Positions 25,443-34,500 of a stretch of DNA of 64,000 nt are shown here, piece after piece. The notes under the pieces were generated by a model, which saw nothing but the letters and a program-made list of their open reading frames with translations, was not told where the DNA came from and made no database searches. Each line of letters starts with the position of its first letter. Positions within the stretch are counted from its first letter, which is position 1. The translations under genes and the position numbers were made by a program. The DNA is from Flavobacteriaceae bacterium PS02293 (GTDB lineage: Bacteria; Bacteroidota; Bacteroidia; Flavobacteriales; Weeksellaceae): assembly GCA_029960045.1 (NCBI GenBank), contig JASCOV010000001.1, positions 124,001 to 188,000 of the forward strand, given 5' to 3'.

Positions 25443-25925
25443 ATGAAAAAGTGTATTGTACTATTTATTTTGAGTATTTCAACTATTGGTTTCGGTCAAA
25501 ATCTTAATTTGATCAAAAGACAAGTTGAGGTCATCAATACTTTCAAAAATTATGCTGTAAAAAAAGTCCCTAACGATTATTTTGTAGATGTTAAAAATGA
25601 AATGACAGACAACGGACAAGAGCTTGCAGGCTATTTTAAAAATAATGAATTGAAGAAAATAGTTCATTCTTTAGGATTATCAAATGCGATGACTACGACA
25701 CAGTTTTATTTTGATAAAGGAAACTTAATCTTTGTACTTAGGAAAAAATACCAAACTATTGATGAAAATGGAAATCTCCGTGAACCAAAATTAATGTCCG
25801 AATCAAGATTTTATTTTGCGAATGGAAAGCTCATTAATAACATTAAAAAAAGTAATTACGATGAAGTTGCATACTTGAAACAGCACTCGTTAACTTATCA
25901 AAACGATTTAAAAATTTATAAATAG
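25443..25925 (+). CDS. Exported protein of unknown function
   Basis: A 160-residue protein with a Sec signal peptide (MKKCIVLFILSISTIGFG, then QN). The mature part mixes helices and strands: an early RQVEVINTFKNYAVKK helix, then repeated strand pairs (FYFDKGNLIFVLRKKYQ, RFYFANGKLINNIKK) that resemble a toast-rack or MORN-like repeat of the kind that reports on changes in a residue side (xFYFxNGKL). I do not recognise a named family. It starts 16 nt after the terminator at 25397-25427 and probably has its own promoter. Confidence 0.7.
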   Translation: MKKCIVLFILSISTIGFGQNLNLIKRQVEVINTFKNYAVKKVPNDYFVDVKNEMTDNGQELAGYFKNNELKKIVHSLGLSNAMTTTQFYFDKGNLIFVLRKKYQTIDENGNLREPKLMSESRFYFANGKLINNIKKSNYDEVAYLKQHSLTYQNDLKIYK

Positions 25926-26024
25926 TAATGATTTGATTTGAAGTTAAAATATTCTCATTGAAATTAATCCTCAAATAATTAAAATGCTAATTAATTTGTT
26001 TTTATTTTTGTTAAAATTTGAGTT

Positions 26025-27071
26025 ATGATAAAGGAACTTGATAAAGATTTCAGCAGTCTTAATGAATATATAGACATTCTTGCGCCAAGTAAGATTTTTA
26101 TTCTCGTAGATGAAAATACGCACGACCATTGTCTGCCAATTTTATTGCCAAATCTGGAAACAGATGCACCTTTCGAAATTATCGAAATAGAAGCTGGCGA
26201 AGAAAATAAAAATATTGGAACCGCAACCCAACTTTGGGAAATATTCTCCGAAATGGAAGCTGACAGAAAATCATTATTGATCAATCTTGGCGGTGGAGTA
26301 GTGACGGATATGGGTGGTTTTGTGGCTTCAACTTATAAAAGAGGTTTTAAATTTATCAACATTCCTACGACTTTGCTTGCGATGTGTGATGCTTCAATTG
26401 GTGGAAAAACAGGAATAGATCATCAATATCTTAAAAATATCATCGGAACTTTCGCATTGCCGGAAGGGATTTTCTTCTATCCAAAATTCCTTGAAACTTT
26501 GAAATTTGAAGAACTCAGAAGTGGTTTTGCAGAAATGCTGAAACACGGTTTGATTGCAGATATTCAACATTGGAATGAACTTAGTTCTTTGTTCAAAATT
26601 ACGCCGCAGGATGTTGCGCCTTTCATCAGCCGAAGTATGGAAATCAAGAATGAGGTGGTTACTCAAGACTTCAAAGAAGAAAATGTTCGTAAAATTCTCA
26701 ACTTCGGTCATACAATAGGTCACGCGGTAGAAAGTCTTTTCCTTAAAAAAGGAGAGTTGATACCTCACGGAGAAGCAGTCGCACTTGGGATGATCTGCGA
26801 AACACATTTGGCTTTGCTCGCTGGATTGATTGATGTAGAAGTTTCATCTGTCATTATTACAAAGATTCAAAGGTTTTTTCCTTACATTGATATATCCGAA
26901 TTTAAGAACGAAGATATTCTTAATTTGATGTTCAATGACAAAAAAAATCAGGACGGAGATATCAATTTTTCATTAATCAATGGTGTAGGAACTTGTGCTT
27001 TTGATCAGAAATTACATGCAGATCAGATTAATTTGACCTTGGATTTCTATAAAAACATCAATATTAATTAA
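26025..27071 (+). CDS. aroB: 3-dehydroquinate synthase
   Basis: A 348-residue dehydroquinate synthase. NAD and metal-binding motifs are present: GGGVVTDMGGFVASTYKRG, the substrate loop GGKTGIDH, the Zn ligands in EMLKHGLI, HTIGHAVE and HGEAVALGM. It closes DAHP to 3-dehydroquinate, the second step of the shikimate pathway, in the cytosol. Typical length. It is a one-gene unit, with a short hairpin terminator at 27077-27098. A -7-like box TATTTTTG lies at 26003-26010, close to the start codon. Confidence 0.97.
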   Translation: MIKELDKDFSSLNEYIDILAPSKIFILVDENTHDHCLPILLPNLETDAPFEIIEIEAGEENKNIGTATQLWEIFSEMEADRKSLLINLGGGVVTDMGGFVASTYKRGFKFINIPTTLLAMCDASIGGKTGIDHQYLKNIIGTFALPEGIFFYPKFLETLKFEELRSGFAEMLKHGLIADIQHWNELSSLFKITPQDVAPFISRSMEIKNEVVTQDFKEENVRKILNFGHTIGHAVESLFLKKGELIPHGEAVALGMICETHLALLAGLIDVEVSSVIITKIQRFFPYIDISEFKNEDILNLMFNDKKNQDGDINFSLINGVGTCAFDQKLHADQINLTLDFYKNININ

Positions 27072-27076
27072 TGATA

Positions 27077-27098
27077 CTATTCAGTGAATAGGTTTTTT
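27077..27098 (+). terminator. Short terminator of aroB
   Basis: CTATTC pairs with GAATAG around AGT, followed by GTTTTTT. Confidence 0.6.
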
Positions 27099-27216
27099 AA
27101 TTCATTGATAATTAATTATTTGGGTGTGATTTTAAAATAAATATCAATTATTTTTAATTTTTTGGCAAAGTATTTGGAAGTATGCTTTCCGTAAAACAAA
27201 ATTAAAATTTGATATT

Positions 27217-27897
27217 ATGAAAAAGTTATTTTTAGGATTAGGTTTGGTAGCAGGAACTTTTGCATTCGCTCAAACAAGTCCAACATTCGGTATTAAAGCA
27301 GGAGTTAACGTTGCATCTATTTCTGATGATGGCTATGAAGATTCTAAAGCAAAAGTAGGTTTCGCTGGTGGTCTGTTTTTAAACGCTCCAATTTCTGAGC
27401 AATTCAGTATCCAGCCAGAGGTTATGTACAGCCAACTTGGATCTAAAGTCACTAGCAGATATACTGGGACGATTGCTGGAAATACCTATGATTACAAAAG
27501 TGATGCAAAACTAAATTTGGATTATATTACAGTTCCAATTATGTTTCAATTTAGAGCAACGCCACAATTTTACTTAGAAGCTGGTCCAGAGTTTGGATTT
27601 TTGGTAAGTGCAAAAGCTAAAGATATTAAAACAACTCAAATCAATGGCTCTACAACAAATCAAAATGAAAATACATCAGAAGATATCAAAGATTCTTTCA
27701 GTGGATTCAATATGGGAGCTGGTTTAGGTTTAGGATATGACATCACTCCAAACTTCGGTATTAATGCTAGATATGTTGCAGGATTTACTGATATCAACAA
27801 AAAAAATAATAACGAAGATGGTAATACTTCATTGCAAAATGATGGAAACAAAAACAGAAATAATAATTTCCAAGCTGGAGTTTACTTCAAATTCTAA
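27217..27897 (+). CDS. Outer membrane beta-barrel protein (PorT/OMP family), paralogue 1
   Basis: A 226-residue protein with a Sec signal peptide (MKKLFLGLGLVAGTFAFA) and an 8-stranded-type barrel: FGIKAGVNVASIS is the first strand, then IQPEVMYSQLGSK, LDYITVPIMFQFRATPQFYLEAGPEFGFLVS, GLGLGYDITPNFGINARYVAGFTDI, and a C-terminal GVYFKF. This is the flavobacterial PorT / outer membrane beta-barrel (OMP_b-brl_2) pattern. The function is unknown; PorT itself is a T9SS component, but this barrel is smaller and one of many paralogues. The next gene is a paralogue (198 residues) in tandem. Confidence 0.88.
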   Translation: MKKLFLGLGLVAGTFAFAQTSPTFGIKAGVNVASISDDGYEDSKAKVGFAGGLFLNAPISEQFSIQPEVMYSQLGSKVTSRYTGTIAGNTYDYKSDAKLNLDYITVPIMFQFRATPQFYLEAGPEFGFLVSAKAKDIKTTQINGSTTNQNENTSEDIKDSFSGFNMGAGLGLGYDITPNFGINARYVAGFTDINKKNNNEDGNTSLQNDGNKNRNNNFQAGVYFKF

Positions 27898-27922
27898 TAT
27901 TACAAAATCATAAATATTACAG

Positions 27923-27947
27923 AAGACCGATTAATTCGGTCTTTTTT
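27923..27947 (+). terminator. Terminator between the two barrel paralogues
   Basis: AAGACCGA pairs with TCGGTCTT around TTAA, then T-run. Confidence 0.88.
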
Positions 27948-27990
27948 TGTTTGATAATCTTTATTTTTGTTTTTAATAAAAAGAAGATTT

Positions 27991-28587
27991 ATGAAGAAAG
28001 TTTTTGGATTTTTAGCAATTGCTACGATGTCAATTGTTCAGGCACAATCATTTGGAGTGAAAGGTGGTGCTAATATTTCAACCATTAGTAAAGAAAGATC
28101 CTGGGATGATACCAATGCAAAGATTGGATACTATGTAGGCGTTTACATGCACGCCCCAGTTAATAGCATTTTTAGTATTCAGCCGGAAGTTCTATATAAT
28201 AGTGTAGGTGTAAAATATGAGAATGCTAATAGATCTCATACTTTGGGTTTAGATTATATTTCAGCTCCTATTATGTTTCAGTTTGAACCAATTCCGAAAT
28301 TGTATGTAGAAGCTGGCCCTCAGTTTTCCTTTTTGATTGGAAATAGTGATCGTGACAAAACTGATGATGTGGTAACGATCAAAAAATACAGAAATAATTC
28401 CAATTATAACAGCTTCGATCTAAGTGGAGCAGTAGGAGTTGGTTTTAGAATTAATAATATTACAATTGGTGCTAGATATTTGTTAGGTTTTACTGATATT
28501 AAAAAATCTGGTTCTACAACCTGGAGTAATGATGATAAACAACTTCGAAATAATGCTTTGCAAATAGGCTTACAATACGGATTTTAA
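27991..28587 (+). CDS. Outer membrane beta-barrel protein, paralogue 2
   Basis: The protein is 198 residues from ATG 27991 (MKKVFGFLAIATMSIVQAQS), where a good signal peptide starts; the in-frame TTG at 27967 would add a charged extension and is not preferred. It is a paralogue of the preceding gene: FGVKGGANISTIS, IQPEVLYNSVGVK, LDYISAPIMFQFEPIPKLYVEAGPQFSFLIG and IGARYLLGFTDIKKS align with FGIKAG..., IQPEVMYSQLG..., LDYITVPIMFQF... and NARYVAGFTDI.... The long loop before the last strands is shorter here. A tandem duplication is the likely origin. Function unknown. Confidence 0.88.
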   Translation: MKKVFGFLAIATMSIVQAQSFGVKGGANISTISKERSWDDTNAKIGYYVGVYMHAPVNSIFSIQPEVLYNSVGVKYENANRSHTLGLDYISAPIMFQFEPIPKLYVEAGPQFSFLIGNSDRDKTDDVVTIKKYRNNSNYNSFDLSGAVGVGFRINNITIGARYLLGFTDIKKSGSTTWSNDDKQLRNNALQIGLQYGF

Positions 28588-28607
28588 AATCGTCAACATT
28601 TGAAAAT

Positions 28608-28637
28608 AAAAAAGACCAACTGTGAAGTTGGTCTTTT
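28608..28637 (+). terminator. Terminator between convergent genes
   Basis: AAAAGACCAACT pairs with AGTTGGTCTTTT around GTGA. T- and A-runs on the two sides allow use from both strands (paralogue 2 and the metalloprotease). Confidence 0.85.
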
Positions 28638-28659
28638 CCTTTTAGTTTATTGTGATTAA

Positions 28660-30882
28660 TTACTTAACGATAAGATTTTTACTCGTTGTTTCTCCGTTGT
28701 TAGAAATTACGATTCTGTAGTTTCCTGTTTTAAGAGTAGAGATATTTACTTTTGTTTTTTCATTTTCCAAAGTTCCGTTAGAAACTAATTTTCCTGATAG
28801 ATCTACGATTTGATAAGTAGCACCTTTCACAGAGTTAGTCAAAGAGATATTAACTTCTCCTTTTGCAGGGTTTGGATAGATTGCAAAACCTTTGTTGAAA
28901 GCAGCTTCATTCACTGCAAGATTTTTATTAATATTAAATCTAGTAGAGTTTACTGCAAAATAGATATTATTGATAGCTTTTACCATAATTCTTGCATTCC
29001 CATTATCTTCGTTTGGAAGAGTTACAGTTGCGCTACCAGTATTAGGTGCATCTGCTAAAATTGTTGGATAAGTAAGACCATTGTCAGAAGATAATAGAAT
29101 CTGAACATTTTGAGTATTGATAGGTGCTGCATTAGTTCCTGCAACATCCCAAGTTACTTCAATTGTGTTTCCTCCAACATAGTTAGCTGCTGCAGTTTGA
29201 GAAGTCACTTTGAAAGGACCAGTTGCTGCAACTGTAACTGTCATATTTGCTCTTGCGGCTTGATTTCCTGTTGCTTTGTTGTCATTAGCAAAAAGAGAGA
29301 AAGCCAATGATCTTGCTACAGTTGGAATTACTTCCCAAGTCGGCGCAAGATTTCCTGCCGCAACTGCAGTCATTACTGGAAAATAACGCTCAGTAGTAGT
29401 TTTTGGTGCATAAGATCTGAAAACTGCTCCTGTTGTTTGCGTAGAAGAAGGTACTGTAGAAGTTGTTGTTGTTCTGGTGCTTGTCTGCTCCCAAAGATAT
29501 GTCAAAGCATCTCCATCAGGATCAGTTGCAGTTCCAGATAAAACAAATGCAGTTCCATTAGGAATTGTATAGTTAGACAAAGCCTGGATTACCGGAACTT
29601 GATTGTTATTAGCTGTTTGTACACCACAACTTGCTCCAACTCCTGTTGTGATGTTGTTGTACATTTGGTTCACACTTACTACGTGGAAATATGCATCACT
29701 ATTATTTTGGATATTTGGTGCACAGATTCCTGCGTATGCCATAATTGTACTACCACTTCCTGGTTCTACAGAAGTAGATGCTGTTCTATTGTTGCTACAA
29801 GAATTGTCAAATGTATGAGTTGCACCCCATTGATGTCCCATCTCGTGAGCTACATAATCAATATCAAATGCATCTGTTCTAGGAGCAGTACGTCCTGTTA
29901 CACCACGCGCTTTTCCACTACTATTACAAGGAGAGTTTAATTGCGCAATACCACCACCACCAGTACTGAAGATGTGTCCGATGTCATAAGCAGAATTTCC
30001 TATAGTTGCATCTATAAAAGCTTGATTTTCATTTAGTAAAGTAGGTCCGTCATCGTTAGTAAATCCTGGCCCGTAAGCATCAACGTCGATTGATAATAAA
30101 AGATCATTATTAGCAATCATTGTCATTGTAAGAGAAATAGTCTTTTCATATATACCATTTACTCTTGTCATAGTGGTGTTCATTGCTGCAAGTACAGCTT
30201 CTTTCTTTTGAGCTACCGTTCCAGTACTTAGACCGGCTCTATTGATGTGATATCTGGAATATTCCATCGTTGATGATAATGCAAGTCGGTAATTTCTGAA
30301 TTTTCCGTCTTGTACCAAAGATTGTGGAATTGGATCTGTGATATTTCCATTTTCAGGATTTTTGAAATCACAAGCGAATCCTTGAGTATCTGCACCTAAA
30401 TCTTCACGGTTATAAACCATGTAAGTCGATTTATCTTGCGTGTAAGTATCCAAATATGCAGTTTTTCCACCATTGAAATACATCACATTTACACCATCAT
30501 AAGGCGATACACTGAAACGAATTGAATTTCCAGAATTACCTTTCTCATAACCTACATAAGATCTGATGTTAGGATATTTTACCTGTAAAACGGGATCCAT
30601 TACAGATGCTTCTTGGATTACATAATCCACTAATTTCCCTTCTGCAGTTGGGAATTTTAGAACTAATGATTCATTATTGGAAAAACGCTTAGGAGCGTTT
30701 GCAAGATCTGCTTTTATTTCTTCTGTATTTAATTTATACAGTTTGTACTTCAATGGGGTTGAGGTTTTGTCATAAACCGCAGCTTTGTTATCAACACCAG
30801 CTACCGGTTTCCAGTAATTTTTCTGCGAGAAAAGCATTCCCGAGAACATTACGCCTACTGTAAATAGTAATTTTTTGTTCAT
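28660..30882 (-). CDS. Reprolysin-like (M12B type) zinc metalloprotease with T9SS sorting domain
   Basis: A 740-residue secreted protease. Order: signal peptide (about 1-19), a pro-region (about 20-195), a metalloprotease domain (about 196-410) with HEMGHQWGATHTFD near residue 346, i.e. the zinc motif HExxHxxGxxH, followed by GSTIMAYAGIC (the met-turn region), then a cadherin/PKD-like or Ig-like domain (about 425-530: IPNGTAFVLSGTATDPDGDALTYLW), a second beta-rich domain (about 545-660) and a T9SS sorting domain (from about 670: IYPNPAKGEVNISL, ending ISNNGETTSKNLIVK). It is exported by T9SS and should be a surface or secreted endopeptidase. The pro-region should keep it inactive until cleavage. 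Confidence 0.93.
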   Translation of the reverse strand: MNKKLLFTVGVMFSGMLFSQKNYWKPVAGVDNKAAVYDKTSTPLKYKLYKLNTEEIKADLANAPKRFSNNESLVLKFPTAEGKLVDYVIQEASVMDPVLQVKYPNIRSYVGYEKGNSGNSIRFSVSPYDGVNVMYFNGGKTAYLDTYTQDKSTYMVYNREDLGADTQGFACDFKNPENGNITDPIPQSLVQDGKFRNYRLALSSTMEYSRYHINRAGLSTGTVAQKKEAVLAAMNTTMTRVNGIYEKTISLTMTMIANNDLLLSIDVDAYGPGFTNDDGPTLLNENQAFIDATIGNSAYDIGHIFSTGGGGIAQLNSPCNSSGKARGVTGRTAPRTDAFDIDYVAHEMGHQWGATHTFDNSCSNNRTASTSVEPGSGSTIMAYAGICAPNIQNNSDAYFHVVSVNQMYNNITTGVGASCGVQTANNNQVPVIQALSNYTIPNGTAFVLSGTATDPDGDALTYLWEQTSTRTTTTSTVPSSTQTTGAVFRSYAPKTTTERYFPVMTAVAAGNLAPTWEVIPTVARSLAFSLFANDNKATGNQAARANMTVTVAATGPFKVTSQTAAANYVGGNTIEVTWDVAGTNAAPINTQNVQILLSSDNGLTYPTILADAPNTGSATVTLPNEDNGNARIMVKAINNIYFAVNSTRFNINKNLAVNEAAFNKGFAIYPNPAKGEVNISLTNSVKGATYQIVDLSGKLVSNGTLENEKTKVNISTLKTGNYRIVISNNGETTSKNLIVK

Positions 30883-30904
30883 TGTTAAAATATTTTAATT
30901 TTTC

Positions 30905-31351
30905 TTATTTATTAAATTCTACATTTTTATAATTGCCCTTTTTATTAAGCTTAATAATACTTATCGGATATTTTTTGTCTTTGAATTCAGGATTGTCATA
31001 TTGCTGAATTTTTACTTTCAAAGTTTGATTATTTTCTGATATTTCTTCTACCGTAAAATCTGATTGTTCAATTTTAGGCTGTAAGACAACATAAGTTTCA
31101 TTCTCGTTGTATGAAGGAATTGGATTTTTCCTTGGAGAAGGATTATTGTCGTTTATTTTTTTGTAAACCACGTTAATTTCTTCTTGAGATTTAATAATTT
31201 GATAATCAGAATCAATAAGCTTCAGATTGACGTGATTGATTTCTTCAAATTCAACTGCCTTTAGCTCCATTTCAACACCTTTGATTTTTGCATTCTGACA
31301 AGAAAATAAGTGAATCAATAAAGAAAAGTACAAAAGATACCTTAATTTCAT
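30905..31351 (-). CDS. Putative lipoprotein (possible PrcB-like domain)
   Basis: A 148-residue lipoprotein with a type II signal peptide (lipobox HLFSC, C18 lipidated). The mature part is small, with an N-terminal strand-helix section (YQIIKSQEEINVVYKKIND) and C-terminal strands (ETYVVLQPKIEQSDFTVEEI... KYPISIIKLNKKG). The C-terminal half resembles the beta-strand core of PrcB-type domains, which bind and stabilise protease complexes, but the match is by eye only. The gene lies 22 nt upstream of the metalloprotease on the same strand and could be co-transcribed, which fits a helper or inhibitor role. This is inference. Confidence 0.6.
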   Translation of the reverse strand: MKLRYLLYFSLLIHLFSCQNAKIKGVEMELKAVEFEEINHVNLKLIDSDYQIIKSQEEINVVYKKINDNNPSPRKNPIPSYNENETYVVLQPKIEQSDFTVEEISENNQTLKVKIQQYDNPEFKDKKYPISIIKLNKKGNYKNVEFNK

Positions 31352-31465
31352 ACTTTTTTTTGCTAAAATAAGAAAAATAATGCAAAGCGCTTCACAATTA
31401 TTGTGCTCATTTTGCTATTTGATTTGTTTTTCAAAATTAAGAAGTTCATTTTTCTCCCAATAAAA

Positions 31466-31496
31466 AAAAGAGGCTTCAAATATTTGAAACCTCTTT
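31466..31496 (-). terminator. Terminator of the alpha-2-macroglobulin-like gene
   Basis: On the plus strand AAAGAGGCTTCAAA pairs with TTTGAAACCTCTTT; on the minus strand a T-run follows. Confidence 0.85.
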
Positions 31497-31514
31497 ATAC
31501 TATCAAAATTTATT

Positions 31515-34500
31515 CTATTCAGAAATCAAAACTTTCGTTCCCTGAGTATGTGCACTCATTTGCGGAGCATAATAATTTTGTAAAGTTGTAATTCCGTTTG
31601 AGAATTTTCCGCTCGCATTCGCAACGTAATCGTATTCGAAAATATACTTTCCTTTCGACATATATTCGATGTAGAAGTTGGTGGAGGCATCTTTTGTAGA
31701 TTGATAATAACCCAAATTATTTTTCCACTGATAACCAGAAATCACATCCAATGGCTCAAAACCTGCCGCTCGCATATCTTTCAGGTGAATGAATTCCATA
31801 TTTCTGTCGGTGTTCAGAATCATTCTCACTGTGATTTTATCTCCAACTTTGATTGGTGAATTTTCATTGATTTTAATTAATTGTTCTCCATTTTCAGTTT
31901 TCACTTTCTTATACAATTCTTTAGAAATCGAAATATAACTTTCCGAGGATTTTATTTTATCAAGGTCTTCATAATATTGCCAGAACAGACCACCTTGAAC
32001 AATTCCTGCAGTTTCTTTTTTGATTGTAACTGTTGAAAGGTTTTTATCCAAATTATCAGATTTAATCGATTGTTTAACATAACCTGTTGCTTGCGTTTGT
32101 GGATTCAGTGGTTTTCCACCCCAAGTGATTTCAGCTTTATCAGATTCTGCAGAAGTCCAAGATTTCCCTGAATTCAAAATCGTAAAAATAACTTCTGCTG
32201 TTCCCCTAGAATTGCCCCAAGAATTCACTTCTTTTTGAGTAATCAGCCAGATTTTCATTTCTTCGATAAAGTTTTCATCATTAGGTGTTAATTTTTGGAA
32301 AACTTCAATTGCTCCTGCGTGATTCACTGTTTTGGAAGAATACCAACCCCAGTCGTTCAGATTTTGTTTCCAATAAACACCTTGAGTTTCTGATTGTGTC
32401 GAAGTTTCTTTCAAGTAAGTCATCAGTTTTTTCGAAATATCTTTCAATCCATAATTATTGAATAATAAAGCCGAACGATGCAATCCAAAGAAAGTGAAAT
32501 CGGTGATTTTTGCCGTTTTCGCTTTTGCAATTACTGTCGTTTTCAAAGTTGCTCCTTTTGCCTTCAAAGCATATTCTTTTTCCCAATAATGTCTTGTGTC
32601 CAGATAATCGAGAACAAAATTATTCCAAACATTGTGTTTTTTTGTCACACTGAGCGGAGTCGAAGTGTCATAATATTTATTCACTTCATTATCTACATAA
32701 GAAACCAGTTTTTTGACCATTTCTTTTTGTTCGGAACTTTGATAATCAGAAAGATTTCCTTTCAGCCATTCATTAATTCTTCCTAGATTTTTTAAAATAT
32801 AAAGCGAAGTATAATATGAACTTGGATAACCTTGATACCAACTGAATCCACCATCGGGATTTTGTAATTTTACTAATTCTGACCAATCATTTTGAATCGA
32901 ATTTCGCATCGTATTCGCATCGAATAATCTTGCTAATTTCTGCATTTGTTCTGTCTCATTTTTCGATTCTAAAACCCAAGGCGTTTCATCCAATAACAAT
33001 TGTTTCAGTTCTTGATTTTTTTCAAGATTCGAAGTCAATAAACCTTTGGATTGATATTCATCAAAAACAGTTTTCATTTTTCGATTTGCTTTGAAAATTT
33101 CTGAAGCTAGAACATCTGCAAACCATTTGTTGAAAACAACATCTGCTGAATTATAAGTATCATCTTTCAAACTTGGAAGTGCAAACATAATTTCCCAAAT
33201 CGGATTGGTTGTCAGTTCCAGAGTATTGGAAACATTCGTCAAAGTTTTGGAATCGGAATTTTTCAGATTTTCCAAAGTGAAAGTTTTTGTTTGTCCTTCT
33301 TTTACAAAAATCGGAAGTGCATCGGTTACCAACATTCTGTTTGGAAGAACTGCAATTGCTTTTTGTTCGCCATCAGAAAAATTGCCAGCTTTTGCAACGA
33401 TTTTAATAATGATAGAAGCAACATTATTAGGAACTTTCAGTTTCCAAGTTGCGGATGTATTTCCATTTTCACCTAATGAAAAAGATTGTTCTTTATTATA
33501 TCCGGAAACTGCAGTCAATTGACTGATTCCAAATTTCTCAGTAATATCTTCATTTGTGAACGCATCCAAAATCTGCAATTGTGCAAAACCATTTAATTTT
33601 TGATTGACCAAACTTGAGATTTTAGTCTGAAGATTCAATTCGTCACCTTCTCGTAAAAATCTTGGATAATTAGGCGTGATAGAAAATTCTTTTTGCGTTA
33701 CCACTGATTTTTCCAAAATTGCACTTCTCGCATCTTTTGTATGTGCCAAAAACATTACTTTCCATTGTGTCAAAGCTTCCGGAGATGTGAACTCGAATGA
33801 AACATTTCCATCTTTGTCTGTTAGAAGATTTGGGTAGAAATAGGCTGTTTCGTTGAGGTTTTGACGAACTGGGATTTTGTTTAATGCATCCTTTTCTATC
33901 GTTGTAGTCATTTCAGCATTTGAGTTGACACTTGGTAAGCTTTTTATTTGACTTTCAACAGAATCAGCAACTTGAACTCCGGCAACTTTTCCGCTAAGTT
34001 GTTCTGCAGCTGGAGAAGAAGCATAGCCTAATGATTTTTTTTGTTTTTCTAGCTTCATTGCGGTTACGACCACTCCTTCAATTGTGTTTTTATCTGAATA
34101 ACTTTGATAGATATTACCATCAAACCAATTGAAATGAGGCGAATTGATATTGTATTCTCCTATGAAATCAAATCTTCTATTGTAGTATTGTTGCTGAAGA
34201 TTATTTCGAATGTCATAGAAAGTTTGATAAAATGGAGCATAGAACTTCTGCCAATTCCAAGAATTAGACGCAAATTGGTCAAGCGATTTATCATACATAT
34301 TTGCCAAAACTTCAGCATTGATTTTTTCTTTATCAGCGCCAGAGATTTTTATTGTCCATTTTTCTTTTTGGGCTGGCTGTAATTTGTCTCGGAAAGTAAC
34401 AGTTTCGATTTTCAAATCATCTTTACTTTCTGCAATTTTCAAATCAACAGATTTGGTTTTTACATCATTAAATGCAACCAATTGGAATTGCAAATTAATT

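Noticed and set aside
25443..25925. The exported protein gene as a MORN or toast-rack family member
   Set aside because: The repeat resemblance (xFYFxNGKL) is too short; I kept it as unknown.
28810..29940. Several plus-strand Cys/Ser-rich frames opposite the reprolysin-like protease
   Set aside because: Antisense of a well-supported gene; composition is typical of shadow frames.
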